Shown: positions 42,455-52,741, counted from the stretch's first letter. The stretch: DNA of 64,000 nucleotides from Deinococcus humi (GCF_014201875.1 NZ_JACHFL010000019.1:32974-96973), one strand, 5' to 3'. Notes: generated from the sequence alone by a model not told the origin. Numbers and translations are program-made.

Positions 42455-43087
42455 ATGAGACCGCCGCCCCCCGTTCGCCGCCCACAGTCCTCGATTGCGC
42501 CGGGGCGGCCACAGTTTGGTCCTGCGCTGGGCGTCACCGCCGTGCTCGTCGGCCTCGTGTGGATTCAGGAGATCGTCGATCTGCTCGGCTTCGGCGGGAG
42601 GCTGGACTATTACGGCATCGAGCCTCGCGTGCCCGGCACTTTCTGGCATGTGCTGACCGCTCCTTTTCTGCACTACGGCTTTGCCCACCTGATCGCCAAC
42701 ACCGTGCCGCTGGCGGTGCTGGCCTTCATGAGCGCGGTGCGCGGCGTGGGGCGGTTTCTGGCCGTGACGCTGGTGGTGGCGGTGGTGGGCGGCGGGCTGG
42801 TGTGGCTGTTCGCGCGCGGCGGCAGCGTGCATCTGGGGGCCAGCGAGCTGATCTTCGGTTACCTAGCCTACCTGCTGGGCGTGGGCTGGTGGGAGCGCAC
42901 CCCCGCCGCGATTGGCGTGGCGGTGGTGGCGGCCGTGCTGTATGGCGGGATCCTGTGGGGCGTGCTGCCGGGCAATCCGGCGGTGTCCTGGGAAGCGCAC
43001 CTGTTCGGCTTTATGGCTGGCCTGCTTGCGGCGTTGCTGCTGCATGGGCGCAGACCGGGGAGAGAGGTCAGACGCGCCAGCCGTTGA
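42455..43087 (+). CDS. Rhomboid family intramembrane serine protease
   Basis: Encodes 210 residues with about six helices. Family marks: [24 protein letters not shown] (conserved His/Asn), the catalytic Ser in [21 protein letters not shown], and the catalytic His in [13 protein letters not shown]. The serine motif reads GASE instead of the usual GxSG, a variant also found in some active bacterial rhomboids. The N-terminus is Pro/Arg-rich and cytoplasmic. The substrate is unknown. Confidence 0.88.
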   Translation: MRPPPPVRRPQSSIAPGRPQFGPALGVTAVLVGLVWIQEIVDLLGFGGRLDYYGIEPRVPGTFWHVLTAPFLHYGFAHLIANTVPLAVLAFMSAVRGVGRFLAVTLVVAVVGGGLVWLFARGGSVHLGASELIFGYLAYLLGVGWWERTPAAIGVAVVAAVLYGGILWGVLPGNPAVSWEAHLFGFMAGLLAALLLHGRRPGREVRRASR

Positions 43088-43163
43088 ACCCTGTCACCGC
43101 AAATCGACTGACGATTCAACCGCTTGACCGTTGGTCCCCTGGACGATTCCTGAAAAGGGTCGT

Positions 43164-43781
43164 CTACCACTCGCCCAGCGTCACCGGGCCGCCCGGTGTT
43201 TCCAGCACCGCCCGCAACTCGGTCTGCGGAGCCTCGTAGACTTCCACCTCGCCCATGAACTCCAGACCGTCCAGCACGGCGCGCAGATGATCGGGCGTAG
43301 GCGTTCTCAGGCGCAGCTGGCCCAGCCGCACGCCCACGTCGGTCAATCGGCGCGGTGGCGGCACGGTGTGCCACACGATGCGCGACGGGGCGACACCCCC
43401 CATGGGTAGTCCGCCGTCTTCTGGCACGGTCAGCGCCCAGCGGTTCTCGCCGCGCGTGAGTTCTAGCACCTCTGGTCCCGGCTCCAGCGCCCCCACCGCC
43501 GCAACCCAGTGAATGAGTGCCGGGCCGTCCTCCAACTGCGCCTTCATCTCTGGGGTGTCCAGCCCGAACCAGCGGGGACGCGGCGGGATGGGCGCACCGG
43601 GGTCGGCGGCGATCACCTCCAGATAGCAGTCCGGTCCCAGCGACAGAAGCGCGTTGTGGGTGCCAAAATGGGCGTGTTTGCCGCCATCTTGCATCGGGAC
43701 GCCCAGGCGGCCTTCGAGCCATGCACGGCCTTCTTCCAGACTGCGGGCAGCGATGACCAGATGATCGAGTGTAGCGGTCAT
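43164..43781 (-). CDS. VOC/glyoxalase-like domain protein
   Basis: Encodes 205 residues. [34 protein letters not shown] and [26 protein letters not shown] match the glyoxalase-like-domain family (second half [22 protein letters not shown]). Metal ligands may be the His in LDHLV and the Glu in YLEVIAAD. Activity is unknown. ATG 43781 is preceded by TATGCT at six bases, a leaderless promoter arrangement; a longer frame to 43850 is not used. Confidence 0.85.
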   Translation of the reverse strand: MTATLDHLVIAARSLEEGRAWLEGRLGVPMQDGGKHAHFGTHNALLSLGPDCYLEVIAADPGAPIPPRPRWFGLDTPEMKAQLEDGPALIHWVAAVGALEPGPEVLELTRGENRWALTVPEDGGLPMGGVAPSRIVWHTVPPPRRLTDVGVRLGQLRLRTPTPDHLRAVLDGLEFMGEVEVYEAPQTELRAVLETPGGPVTLGEW

Positions 43782-43848
43782 AGGGGCAGCATACGCAGAT
43801 CGTGACCTGCGGGCTTGAAGGGAGGCGTGGTCCCGCGCACGCTGGGGC

Positions 43849-44034
43849 ATGAACCTGCGCCGCTGGCTTTCGGGGGTGTTCCGCCGTGACCTCTCGCGTC
43901 AGACCCCGCCCCGTGACGATCAGGACGATGGCCTAGGCGTGCTGGTGCCCGCCGGGCCGCGACCGCTGCGGGGCGGGGCGCACGCTCAGCCGCCAAAGCC
44001 GCAAGAAGATCGGCGGGATCTGCCGCGCAGGTAA
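43849..44034 (+). CDS. Small hypothetical protein
   Basis: Encodes 61 residues rich in Arg, Pro and Asp ([18 protein letters not shown]...). No domain or membrane segment. It is divergent from the VOC gene and followed by a terminator, which supports it being transcribed. It could still be a chance frame. Confidence 0.4.
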   Translation: MNLRRWLSGVFRRDLSRQTPPRDDQDDGLGVLVPAGPRPLRGGAHAQPPKPQEDRRDLPRR

Positions 44035-44056
44035 GACTGCCTTTGCCCTGAAGCTT

Positions 44057-44079
44057 CCCGCCATTCATGGCGGGTTTTT
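44057..44079 (+). terminator. Rho-independent terminator
   Basis: CCCGCCAT (44057-44064) pairs with ATGGCGGG (44067-44074), with a TTCA effective loop, followed by TTTTT. Confidence 0.85.
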
Positions 44080-44239
44080 CATCGGCCTGCGGCCCCGAGT
44101 CGGGAGAACGCAGGCACAGCTACGTCTCCAGGGCCTGGCACTCTCTATACTCGGCTCAAACACCGGAAGATTCCTGATCGGGTGGCCGCGAGAGGCCGCC
44201 ACCGTTTTCTCTTTTTCTATCTCTCCACGGAGGCCAGCT

Positions 44240-45928
44240 ATGCAAGGCAACATGATGGACGTTCAACTGACAGTTCCCACCATCCTGGAACGGATTCGCG
44301 GGCAGTACCGGAACCGCGAGGTGGTCAGTCTGCTGGCGGCGGGCCGCGACGAGGCAGGCAATCCGGTCCCTAAAAAGCACCACACCACCTACGGTGAGGT
44401 GGCTGACCGCGCCCTGCGGCTGGCGAGCGGCCTGCTGGGGCTGGGCCTGCAGAAGGGAGACCGGGTGGCGACGCTGGCGGTCAATTCCTTCCGGCACCTG
44501 GAGGCGTATCTGGGCGTGCCCAGCGCTGGACTGGTGCTGCACACCGTCAACATCCGCCTGCATCCCGAACAGGTGGCCTGGATCCTGAACGACGCTGAAG
44601 ACCGCGTGTTGATGATCGAGAACGTCTTCGCCGCGATGGTCCCGGCGCTGAAGGCGGCCTGCCCCCGGCTGGAACAGGTCATCGTGATGGGGCCGCTGCC
44701 ACAGGCCATCCCCGGCGTGCAGGACTACGACACCTTCGTGATGGGCGCCGAACCTCTAGCCCGCTATCCCCGCCTGGACGAGAACGAGGCGGCGGCTATG
44801 TGTTACACCTCCGGCACCACCGGCAATCCCAAGGGCGTGGTGTACACCCACCGTTCCACCGTGCTGCACTCGCTGGCTAGCGCTCCCAAGGACGCCCTGA
44901 ACGTGGGTGAGGCCGACAGCGTGCTGCCCATCGTCCCGATGTTCCACGTCAATGCCTGGGGCTTGCCGTACACCTGTGCCATGTACGGCGCCAAACAGGT
45001 GTATGCCGGGGTTTTCAGCGACGGCAGGAGCATCGCCACCCTGCTTCAGGAGGAGGGGGTGACCATCACCGCCGGCGTGCCGACCATCTGGATGGGGCTG
45101 CTGGCCGAGCTGGACCGCGCGAAGGAGGCCGGGGAGCCTTACAATCTCGGTCCGCTTGAGCGCGTGATTGTGGGCGGCAGCGCCGCGCCCGAGGCCATGA
45201 TCCGCGCCTTCCAGACGCGCCACGCCCTGACCATGCTGCAGGCCTGGGGCATGACCGAAACGCACCCGCTGGGCACCGCCAGCAGCGTCCCCTTTGACGT
45301 AGACCCCAACAGTGACGAGGGGTACAAGCTGCGGGCCAAGCAGGGCCGCACCGTGCCGCTGGTGTCGCTGGACATCGTGGACGGCGAGCGCAGGCGGCTG
45401 CCTCATGACGGCAAGACGATGGGCAACCTGATCGCGCGTGGCCCGTGGATCGCCAGCAGCTACTACAAGGGCGCGGGTCAGGACAACTTCTTCGATCTGG
45501 ACGGCGAACTGTGGTTCGACACCGGGGACATCTCCACCCTGGACGAGCGCGGCTACATGCATATTCAGGACCGCAGCAAGGACCTGATCAAGTCGGGCGG
45601 CGAGTGGATCAGCAGCGTGGACCTGGAAAACGCCATCATGGCCCATCCCGCCGTGGCCCAGTGCGCCGTCATTGCGATGGACGATCCCAAATGGGACGAG
45701 CGCCCGCTGGCCGTGGTGGTTCCGCGCCCCGGCCAGAGCGTGACGCACCAGGAACTGCTGGAGCTGCTGGAACCTCAGTTCGCCAAGTTCTGGCTGCCTG
45801 ACGCCACCGTGCTGACCGACAGCATTCCCATCGGCGCGACCGGCAAATTCCTGAAGCGTGAACTGCGCGAGGAATACCGAGGTTACTCGCCGACCAGATC
45901 GCCGGAGGGGGCTGAGCAGCCTCAGTAA
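44240..45928 (+). CDS. Fatty acyl-CoA synthetase (AMP-binding)
   Basis: Encodes 562 residues of the ANL superfamily, activating a carboxylic acid with ATP and CoA. A3 motif MCYTSGTTGNPKGVVYTHRS, VPMFHVNAWGLPY, A5 MLQAWGMTETHPLG, A7 ELWFDTGDISTLDERGYMHIQDRSKDLIKSGGEWIS and the A10 lysine in PIGATGKFLKRELRE are all present. It most resembles medium/long-chain fatty acid ligases (AlkK type). GGAGG lies about seven bases before ATG 44240. A strong terminator follows. Confidence 0.93.
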   Translation: MQGNMMDVQLTVPTILERIRGQYRNREVVSLLAAGRDEAGNPVPKKHHTTYGEVADRALRLASGLLGLGLQKGDRVATLAVNSFRHLEAYLGVPSAGLVLHTVNIRLHPEQVAWILNDAEDRVLMIENVFAAMVPALKAACPRLEQVIVMGPLPQAIPGVQDYDTFVMGAEPLARYPRLDENEAAAMCYTSGTTGNPKGVVYTHRSTVLHSLASAPKDALNVGEADSVLPIVPMFHVNAWGLPYTCAMYGAKQVYAGVFSDGRSIATLLQEEGVTITAGVPTIWMGLLAELDRAKEAGEPYNLGPLERVIVGGSAAPEAMIRAFQTRHALTMLQAWGMTETHPLGTASSVPFDVDPNSDEGYKLRAKQGRTVPLVSLDIVDGERRRLPHDGKTMGNLIARGPWIASSYYKGAGQDNFFDLDGELWFDTGDISTLDERGYMHIQDRSKDLIKSGGEWISSVDLENAIMAHPAVAQCAVIAMDDPKWDERPLAVVVPRPGQSVTHQELLELLEPQFAKFWLPDATVLTDSIPIGATGKFLKRELREEYRGYSPTRSPEGAEQPQ

Positions 45929-45956
45929 ACGCCTGGATAGCCAGCCTCTGATGAGC

Positions 45957-45996
45957 AGTGCCGCCTCCTGACATGGAGGCGGCACTTAGCTTTTTG
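45957..45996 (+). terminator. Terminator after the acyl-CoA synthetase gene
   Basis: Perfect 12-bp stem AGTGCCGCCTCC / GGAGGCGGCACT (45957-45968 with 45975-45986), then TAGCTTTTT. Confidence 0.93.
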
Positions 45997-46036
45997 GCCC
46001 ATGTCGGCGGCGGGGGCGGCATGTCAGGCTCTGTCC

Positions 46037-46804
46037 ATGTCCTTTGAAACGGTCCTGGCCGAAATTCTGCCTGAACTCCAGCGGGAGGAGGGTGTGCAGG
46101 CCATCTTCCTGACCGGCAGTGTGGCCCGCGGTGAGGCAGACGAGTTCAGCGATCTGGATATCAGCGTGCTGGTGAAGGCCGACCGCTTCGTCGGCAACAC
46201 CGTGGCTTACCGGGGCGGCGTGCTGCTCAGCGTGGACCGTTCTACCGCCGCGCGCCGTGCCAGGGCTTTGACAGAGCCGGAAACAGCGCTGTGGAATCTG
46301 GTCTCCCTGCAAACGGGCGTGCCGCTGTATGATCCGGACGGCATTTTCGCCGACCTTCAGGCACGCGCGCGGGCAGTGCGCTGGAGCGCTCTGGCAGCAC
46401 GGGCCGACGCGCGTGCCGCCGAGTTGCTGGCCGACAGCGCCGAGGAACTGCATAAGGTGATGGGCGGCCTGAAATCAGGCGACAACGCCAAGGTGGCCTA
46501 TGCCTGTCTGGGCCTGACGCTGTCGCTGGGCAAGGCGGCGCTGCTGTCTGCCGGAAGCCCGATCCCCAGCGAGAACCGGTTCCTGAGCCTGGTGCGGGAC
46601 GCCTGGACCGATACCGAATGGCATCAGGCTTACGGCACTCTGGCCGGCTTGGAAGGCGGCGACCTCCAGGCCAGAGGCCAAGCCGCGCTGCGCGCCTACC
46701 GCCGCGCGGCGGCTTTGCTGCGCTGGCCGGCTGGACCGCAGCGCGAGCTGGCGCATGGGGCGGCGGCGCAGGCAGCGGCTTTTTCCGCGACGCTCAGCAC
46801 GTAG
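46037..46804 (+). CDS. Nucleotidyltransferase-fold protein
   Basis: Encodes 255 residues from ATG 46037. The pol-beta-type nucleotidyltransferase motif appears as FLTGSVARGEADEFSDLDISVLV (GS-x-x-R-G-x6-S-D-L-D). A helical C-terminal half follows (KVMGGLKSGDNAKVAYACLGLTLSLGKAALL), like a HEPN- or kanamycin-transferase-type helical domain. The acceptor is unknown: antibiotic, protein or RNA are possible. The stop codon forms part of the -10 element of the next gene. Confidence 0.8.
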   Translation: MSFETVLAEILPELQREEGVQAIFLTGSVARGEADEFSDLDISVLVKADRFVGNTVAYRGGVLLSVDRSTAARRARALTEPETALWNLVSLQTGVPLYDPDGIFADLQARARAVRWSALAARADARAAELLADSAEELHKVMGGLKSGDNAKVAYACLGLTLSLGKAALLSAGSPIPSENRFLSLVRDAWTDTEWHQAYGTLAGLEGGDLQARGQAALRAYRRAAALLRWPAGPQRELAHGAAAQAAAFSATLST

Positions 46805-46814
46805 AATCTCGCCT

Positions 46815-47822
46815 ATGGCCGTTTCCGTCTCCGGGCAGCACGTCACCTTCACTCCACCACCCGGCGCGGTGGCCCTGGTGGGAGATTTCACCGACTGGCG
46901 CAAGCAGGCGCCGCTGCCCATCGTTGCTGATCAGCCCCTGACGCTGGCGCTGCCGCGCGGCGCCTGGGTGGAATACGCCTGGCTGGACGCGGCGGGCGAG
47001 GCTTTCGCCGATCCCGACAACCCCCAGAAGTCACTGAATCCGTGGTGGCCGTACCCCCGGGCGGCCGTGGTGGGTGAGTACGCGCGACATCCGCTGTGGC
47101 TGACCCCAGAGGCGACCCGAAAGGGGACGGCCCAGCGTCTGACCTGGGACGGCGGAATCTTTCCTGGCACGCGCCGCGCCATCGTCTACACGCCACACGG
47201 CTACACGACAGGCACGCCGATTCCGGTGTACTACGTGCAGGACGGTGTGGCCTTCTACCGCACCGGCAAGCTGGGCGACGTGATGGACCGGGCGCTGGAG
47301 GCTGGGCTGGCGACGGGCGCGGCCCTGGTGTTCGTGGAGCCGGGAGACCGTAGCGAGGAGTATTACCTGAATGACCGCTACCTGGATTTCCTGACCGCAG
47401 AGGTCTTTCCGCGGGTGGAGGGCGAACTGGTGACCGTGCAGGAGCGTGGCTTGTGGGGCGCAAGCCTGGGCGGGCTGATCTCGCTGTACCTGGGCAGCCG
47501 TCACCCGGAACTGTTCAATCGGGTGGTCAGCCACAGCGGGGCTTTCATCGCCCGGCCAGGGGCGCGGGACACGGCAGGCGTGATCGACACCACCGGGGCC
47601 GGGGAATGGCTGCTGGAAGACCTGCGCCGAAGCCCCCCCAGGCACCTGAGAACCAGCCTGGACACCGGCGTCCTGGAATGGCTGACTGGCCCGAACCGCC
47701 GGATGGCGGGCCTGTTCGCCGATGGGGGGTTGCCCCATCAATACCGTGAGTATCCCAGTGGCCACAACTGGGTCACCTGGCGCGAGGCGCTGCCGGAGGC
47801 GTTCCTGTACATGCAGGGGTAG
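46815..47822 (+). CDS. Esterase D/Fes-like alpha/beta hydrolase with N-terminal E-set domain
   Basis: Encodes 335 residues. Residues 1-~90 look like an early-set (CBM48-like) beta domain (VTFTPPPGAVALVGDFTDWRK). The hydrolase domain has YVQDGVAFYRTGKLGDVMDRAL, the nucleophile elbow LWGASLGGLISLYLG (GxSxG), and the C-terminal His in YPSGHNWVTWREALPEAF. It is similar to enterochelin esterase and other siderophore/feruloyl esterases. TAGAAT sits seven bases before ATG 46815, overlapping the previous stop. Confidence 0.87.
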   Translation: MAVSVSGQHVTFTPPPGAVALVGDFTDWRKQAPLPIVADQPLTLALPRGAWVEYAWLDAAGEAFADPDNPQKSLNPWWPYPRAAVVGEYARHPLWLTPEATRKGTAQRLTWDGGIFPGTRRAIVYTPHGYTTGTPIPVYYVQDGVAFYRTGKLGDVMDRALEAGLATGAALVFVEPGDRSEEYYLNDRYLDFLTAEVFPRVEGELVTVQERGLWGASLGGLISLYLGSRHPELFNRVVSHSGAFIARPGARDTAGVIDTTGAGEWLLEDLRRSPPRHLRTSLDTGVLEWLTGPNRRMAGLFADGGLPHQYREYPSGHNWVTWREALPEAFLYMQG

Positions 47823-47881
47823 GGCGCCCCACGCCGCTCCTCACCACCTACCCGGCCCGGCGCGGCATAGTCGCACCATTC

Positions 47882-48931
47882 ATGCGAAACACTCTTCTAC
47901 TCCTGCTGGCGCTGTCCAGCAGCGCGGGGGCCCTTACGATGACGTATCCCAGCAGCACCACCACCATCCACGAGAGGGCCGCCGACTGGGCGGGTGCGGA
48001 ACTTCGGGGAGTCCAGCTTCATGCCGAGGCCGTGTCCCTGGCCCCCGGCACGGCCAGCGGCACCCTCGTCTCAGCCCCGCTGACTGTGCCGGCCTTCGAC
48101 GAGCTGGTGCCGTCATGGAATGTCGTTACGCCGGGAGCCGGCAGTGTCACCGTGGAGGTGCGGGCGCGGGTGGGCGTGGACTGGTCCCGCTGGTACTCGT
48201 TCGGACAGTGGAGCAGCGCCGAGGGCCGCAGTAGCGTCAACGGCCAGAAGGACGCCTCCGGGCAGGTCATGACCGACACGCTGAGGCTGAACAGGAAAGC
48301 CACCTCGTACCAGTACCGCCTGACCCTGCGCGGAGGGGGCACCACGGCCCGCCTGCTGGCCTTCGCCACCTCTGACCGGGCGCGTCAGGCTGCCGGGCTG
48401 GGGGCAACCAGCGACAGGGCGGCGTGGGGCAAGATCAATGAGGTGCCGGGTCGTTCGCAGATGATCTATCCGGACGGCGGCGAGGTGTGGTGCAGCCCTA
48501 CGAGCGTCTCGATGATCCTGGCCGCGCGCGGCGTGGACGTCACCGTGCCCCAGGCGGCCAGAGCAACCTATGACCGTGCCTATGACGGCACCGGCAACTG
48601 GCCGTTCAACACCGCCTACGCGGGTTCGCTGGGGATGCGCGCCTATGTGACCCGTCTGCCCAGCCTGGCCGCCGCCGAGAAGTTCACGGGCGCGGGCATT
48701 CCGCTGGCCGTCAGCCTGGGATGGAAGAAGGGGGAATTGCCAGGCGCGGCGATCGCCACCAGCAGCGGCCACCTGATGGTCCTGATCGGCTTCGACCGGG
48801 CGGGCAATCCCGTGTTGAACGATCCTGCCGCGCCCAGCAATGAGACGGTGCGGCGCACCTACCCGCGCGCCGCCTTCGAGAAGCTGTGGCTGTCGCACAG
48901 TGGCGGCCTGAGTTACGTGATCGGGGAGTAG
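47882..48931 (+). CDS. Secreted C39-like peptidase
   Basis: Encodes 349 residues. A short signal peptide (MRNTLLLLLALSSSAGALT) is followed by a beta-rich N-terminal region (~20-160) and a papain-like C39 family domain. The catalytic Cys is in GGEVWCSPTSVSMILAARG, the His in SSGHLMVLIGFDRAG and the Asp in PVLNDPAAPSNETVRR. It probably cleaves peptides outside the cell. It stands alone, 60 bp after the esterase gene, with no transporter nearby. Confidence 0.85.
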   Translation: MRNTLLLLLALSSSAGALTMTYPSSTTTIHERAADWAGAELRGVQLHAEAVSLAPGTASGTLVSAPLTVPAFDELVPSWNVVTPGAGSVTVEVRARVGVDWSRWYSFGQWSSAEGRSSVNGQKDASGQVMTDTLRLNRKATSYQYRLTLRGGGTTARLLAFATSDRARQAAGLGATSDRAAWGKINEVPGRSQMIYPDGGEVWCSPTSVSMILAARGVDVTVPQAARATYDRAYDGTGNWPFNTAYAGSLGMRAYVTRLPSLAAAEKFTGAGIPLAVSLGWKKGELPGAAIATSSGHLMVLIGFDRAGNPVLNDPAAPSNETVRRTYPRAAFEKLWLSHSGGLSYVIGE

Positions 48932-48955
48932 CCGCACCCTACACTCACCCCACGT

Positions 48956-49777
48956 ATGGACTTCCCCACCACCTGTCCCACTTGTGGCCGTGAGAACCGC
49001 GCCGAGTACGCCGACAGCAGCGTGCATGACCTGAGCTGCGGGTACTGTGGGGCACGGTACTGCGTGCTGGTGCGTAAGCAGAAGTTCGAGGTGCTGTTCG
49101 ATCTGGGCACCCGCGCCCTGATGGACGGTTACGCCCGTGAGGCGGTGGCGAGTTTCGCGGCGGCGCTGGAACGTTTTTTCGAGTTCTACGTGCGCGCGTT
49201 TGCGCTGGAACGCGCCTCGGACACGGCGCTGGATTTTGGAGAGGCGACGGCGGCCCTGAACGGTACCTGGCGGCACGTCGCCAGTCAGTCCGAACGGCAA
49301 CTGGGCATGTTCGCGCTGGCCTACCTGCTCAGGGAAGGGCGGGAGCCCGAGTTCCTGACACCTGCCGCACTAGGTGCGGACTTCCGCAACCGTGTGATCC
49401 ACCGGGGTGAGTTGCCCACCCGCGCCGATGTCGAGGTCTACGCTGCGCAGGTCTTCGCGCTGATAGACCGCCTGCTGACCGAGCTGGGGGGCAGCGCGAG
49501 ACAGGCCGAGCTGGCGCAGGAACAGGCCTTCGCCCTGCATCTGGCCACCCTGCCCGACGGCGTGACCGCCGTGTTCGAGGAGCACCCTGGAATGTTCCGC
49601 GCCCGCCGTTTCGGGACGCTGGCGCCGATGCCCAAGCCCGGCAAGACCGAAGCGCAACCCACCCCTAAAAGTGGCATGAACAGCGTCCGCGCTTACCAGC
49701 AGGCCCAGCAGCAGGCGTTGTTTCAGCGCGCGCTGGAGGAACGCGGGGAGCTGCTGAAACGGTTCAAAGGCGGATAG
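48956..49777 (+). CDS. Zinc-ribbon protein with HEPN-like helical domain
   Basis: Encodes 273 residues. The N-terminal zinc ribbon is CPTCGRENRAEYADSSVHDLSCGYCG in positions 7-32 (Cys pairs at both ends). Residues ~45-165 are helical and contain ADFRNRVIHRGELPTRADVEVYA, where RNRVIH fits the R-x4-H motif of HEPN ribonucleases. The C-terminal part is hydrophilic (QQAQQQALFQRALEERGELLKRF). No antitoxin-like partner is adjacent. HEPN assignment is by motif only. Confidence 0.65.
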   Translation: MDFPTTCPTCGRENRAEYADSSVHDLSCGYCGARYCVLVRKQKFEVLFDLGTRALMDGYAREAVASFAAALERFFEFYVRAFALERASDTALDFGEATAALNGTWRHVASQSERQLGMFALAYLLREGREPEFLTPAALGADFRNRVIHRGELPTRADVEVYAAQVFALIDRLLTELGGSARQAELAQEQAFALHLATLPDGVTAVFEEHPGMFRARRFGTLAPMPKPGKTEAQPTPKSGMNSVRAYQQAQQQALFQRALEERGELLKRFKGG

Positions 49778-49849
49778 TCCTCGGCAGACCCGGCAGCCGG
49801 GGTATGCGGCCGTTGGCCTCGCGTCCCGGCTGGCCCCCTAAACTGCCGC

Positions 49850-51532
49850 ATGCAGTTTGAACGTGATGGACAGGGAGATCGGCAGCGATTGGTGCGCGTG
49901 GCGCGGGGTGAGGAGGCGGGCGATCTGCTCCTGCGCGGCGCTCGGGTGGTGCAGCCTACCACGCGCGAGATTTTTGAGGCGGATGTCGTGATCGCCGGTG
50001 GCCGCGTGGCCGCGCTGGGCGGCGCAGGCATGGGTTTCAAGGCCGCGCGGGTGATCAACGCGCGCGGCGCCTTCCTGGCCCCCGGCTTTTTGGACGGTCA
50101 CATTCACATTGAGTCCAGCCTGCTGACCCCAGCGGGCTTCGCACGGGCGGTGTTGCCACGCGGCACGACAGGCGTGGTGGCCGAGCCGCACGAGGTTGTC
50201 AACGTGTTGGGAGTGCGCGGCCTGGAATGGATGCTGGAGGCAGGAGCAAGCTCGGGCCTGCGGGTCTGGGCCTCGGCGCCGTCGTGCGTGCCTGCCAGCG
50301 AATTCGAGGACGGCGGTGCCCACGTCACGGCGGCGGAAACGGCCCGGATGCTGGGCGTCCCAGGCGTGCTGGGGCTGGCCGAGATGATGAATTACCCCGG
50401 CGTGCTGGGCCGTGCCCCTGAAGTGTGGGCCATTCTGGAAGCGGGCCGCGCCGCTGGCGGGCGAATGGACGGCCACGCCGCTGGGGTACATGGCCGTGAT
50501 CTGCTGGCCTACGCGGCGGCCGGGCTCCACTCGGATCACGAGGCCGCCACACCCGAGGAAGCCCGCGAACGCCTGCGCGCTGGCCTGTGGCTGATGGTGC
50601 GCGAGGGTTCGGCAGCGCGCAATCTGGAAGCCCTGCTGCCGGTCCTGTTGGAACGCCCGCGCCGCGCCATGCTGGTCAGCGACGACGTGAGCGTGGACGA
50701 GTTGCTGGAACTGGGGCACCTCGACCGCCTGCTGCGAGAGTGTGTAGCGGGCGGCCTGCACCCGGCGGACGCGGTGGCCCTGGTCACCTGCAATCCAGCG
50801 GAATACTGGGGCCTGCACAGCTCGGGCCTGATCGCCCCGGGTTACCACGCGGATATGGTGCTGCTGCGTGACCTGCAGAGCTTTGAGGTCCTGGCAACTT
50901 TTGTTTCCGGCGAGGAGGCCCGGCCCGGTGATGTCACCCCACCGCTGGATGGCGGCGGCGTGGACCTCGGGACCGACTGGGACACGGCCTCCTTCGACGT
51001 GCCCTCCCACTGGCCGGTGATGCAGGTGTTCCCAGATCAGATCACCACGGGCCGGGGCGCACCTGGCAGCGGCGAGGCCCGCATGGTGGTGGCGGACCGT
51101 TATGGGCGCGGTTACCGGGCCGCCTGCTGGACCTCTGGCACGGGGATGGGCCGCCGGGGCACGCTGGGCCTGAGCATCCTGCACGACGCGCACAATGCCG
51201 CTTTTCTGGGGGGCAGCGACGAGGACGTGCGGGCGGCGGGCCGCGCTCTGCAGGAGATCGGCGGCGGCGCGGTGGTGGTCGTGGACGGCACGGTGCAGGC
51301 CAGTCTGCCCTTGCCCTACGCGGGCCTGATGACCGATCTGCCCCCCCAGCAGGCAGCCGCGTGCCTGAACGAGGTCACCGCTGCCGCCCGCGCCCTGGGC
51401 TGCACGCTGCCCTATCCCGTCACCACCCTCAGTTTCCTGGGCCTGAGCGTCATTCCAGCTCTTAAGCTCACGCCGCGCGGCCTGCTGGACGTGGACGCAT
51501 GGCGCTTGCTGGGCGCTGAAGCGAGCAGCTGA
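49850..51532 (+). CDS. ade: Adenine deaminase
   Basis: Encodes 560 residues. Converts adenine to hypoxanthine plus ammonia in purine salvage. Amidohydrolase motifs: LAPGFLDGHIHIESSLLTP (HxH), TTGVVAEPHEVVNVLG, RMDGHAAGVHG, LHSDHEAATPEEA (metal/catalytic Asp-His), VSDDVSVDELL (catalytic Asp), GYHADMVLL, and the C-terminal domain with SILHDAHNAAFLG and TTLSFLGLSVIPALKLT typical of Ade. An N-terminal extension of about 24 residues precedes the domain. TAAACT lies five bases before the ATG. Confidence 0.95.
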   Translation: MQFERDGQGDRQRLVRVARGEEAGDLLLRGARVVQPTTREIFEADVVIAGGRVAALGGAGMGFKAARVINARGAFLAPGFLDGHIHIESSLLTPAGFARAVLPRGTTGVVAEPHEVVNVLGVRGLEWMLEAGASSGLRVWASAPSCVPASEFEDGGAHVTAAETARMLGVPGVLGLAEMMNYPGVLGRAPEVWAILEAGRAAGGRMDGHAAGVHGRDLLAYAAAGLHSDHEAATPEEARERLRAGLWLMVREGSAARNLEALLPVLLERPRRAMLVSDDVSVDELLELGHLDRLLRECVAGGLHPADAVALVTCNPAEYWGLHSSGLIAPGYHADMVLLRDLQSFEVLATFVSGEEARPGDVTPPLDGGGVDLGTDWDTASFDVPSHWPVMQVFPDQITTGRGAPGSGEARMVVADRYGRGYRAACWTSGTGMGRRGTLGLSILHDAHNAAFLGGSDEDVRAAGRALQEIGGGAVVVVDGTVQASLPLPYAGLMTDLPPQQAAACLNEVTAAARALGCTLPYPVTTLSFLGLSVIPALKLTPRGLLDVDAWRLLGAEASS

Positions 51533-51538
51533 AAGGTA

Positions 51539-51565
51539 AAGCCGCCGGGGATCTCCCAGCGGCTT
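51539..51565. terminator. Bidirectional terminator between ade and asd
   Basis: AAGCCGC (51539-51545) pairs with GCGGCTT (51559-51565). A short TTTCCTT tail follows on the plus strand and TTTACC on the minus strand. Confidence 0.65.
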
Positions 51566-51580
51566 TCCTTGCAGTCAGCG

Positions 51581-52600
<1,020 letters not shown>

Positions 52601-52620
52601 GATTGGTCTCCTCTTCAAAC

Positions 52621-52649
52621 AAAAAATCCGCCACGCAGTCTGCGGGCGG
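52621..52649 (-). terminator. Attenuator (intrinsic terminator) of asd
   Basis: On the minus strand CCGCC-CGCA-GAC-TGCG-(T)-GGCGG (52649-52628) folds into a 9-bp hairpin with one bulge. It is followed by A and TTTTTT (52626-52621). It lies between the leader peptide and the asd ribosome-binding site, in the direction of asd transcription. Confidence 0.85.
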
Positions 52650-52741
52650 CGCTGATCGGGCAGGCCGCCGCTACGGGGTCATCGTCGTGAGGGCGGCGCG
52701 GCTCATGCACGCAGGGTAGAGGCTGCTGGCAGGACGGTCAA
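52649..52741 (-). promoter_or_regulatory. asd promoter, leader and alternative hairpins
   Basis: Promoter TTGACC (52741-52736)-N17-TACCCT (52718-52713). Four segments can pair in alternative ways. Segment 1 is CGCGCCGCC in codons 3-5. Segment 2 is GCGGCGGC just after the stop. Segment 3 is GCGCCGCC. Segment 4 is GGCGG. Pairing 3:4 gives the terminator, 2:3 an antiterminator and 1:2 a protective hairpin. A ribosome stalled at the Thr/Met codons would mask segment 1 and favour 2:3. Confidence 0.75.
52671..52706 (-). CDS. asd leader peptide [11 protein letters not shown]
   Basis: An 11-residue ORF, ATG at 52706 and TAG at 52673-52671. The ATG lies six bases after the -10 hexamer, so the transcript is leaderless. 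Codons 7-10 are Thr-Thr-Met-Thr, matching end products of the pathway asd feeds. Position and content match classical attenuator leader peptides such as thrL. It has no function other than to be translated. Confidence 0.75.
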   Translation of the reverse strand: MSRAALTTMTP

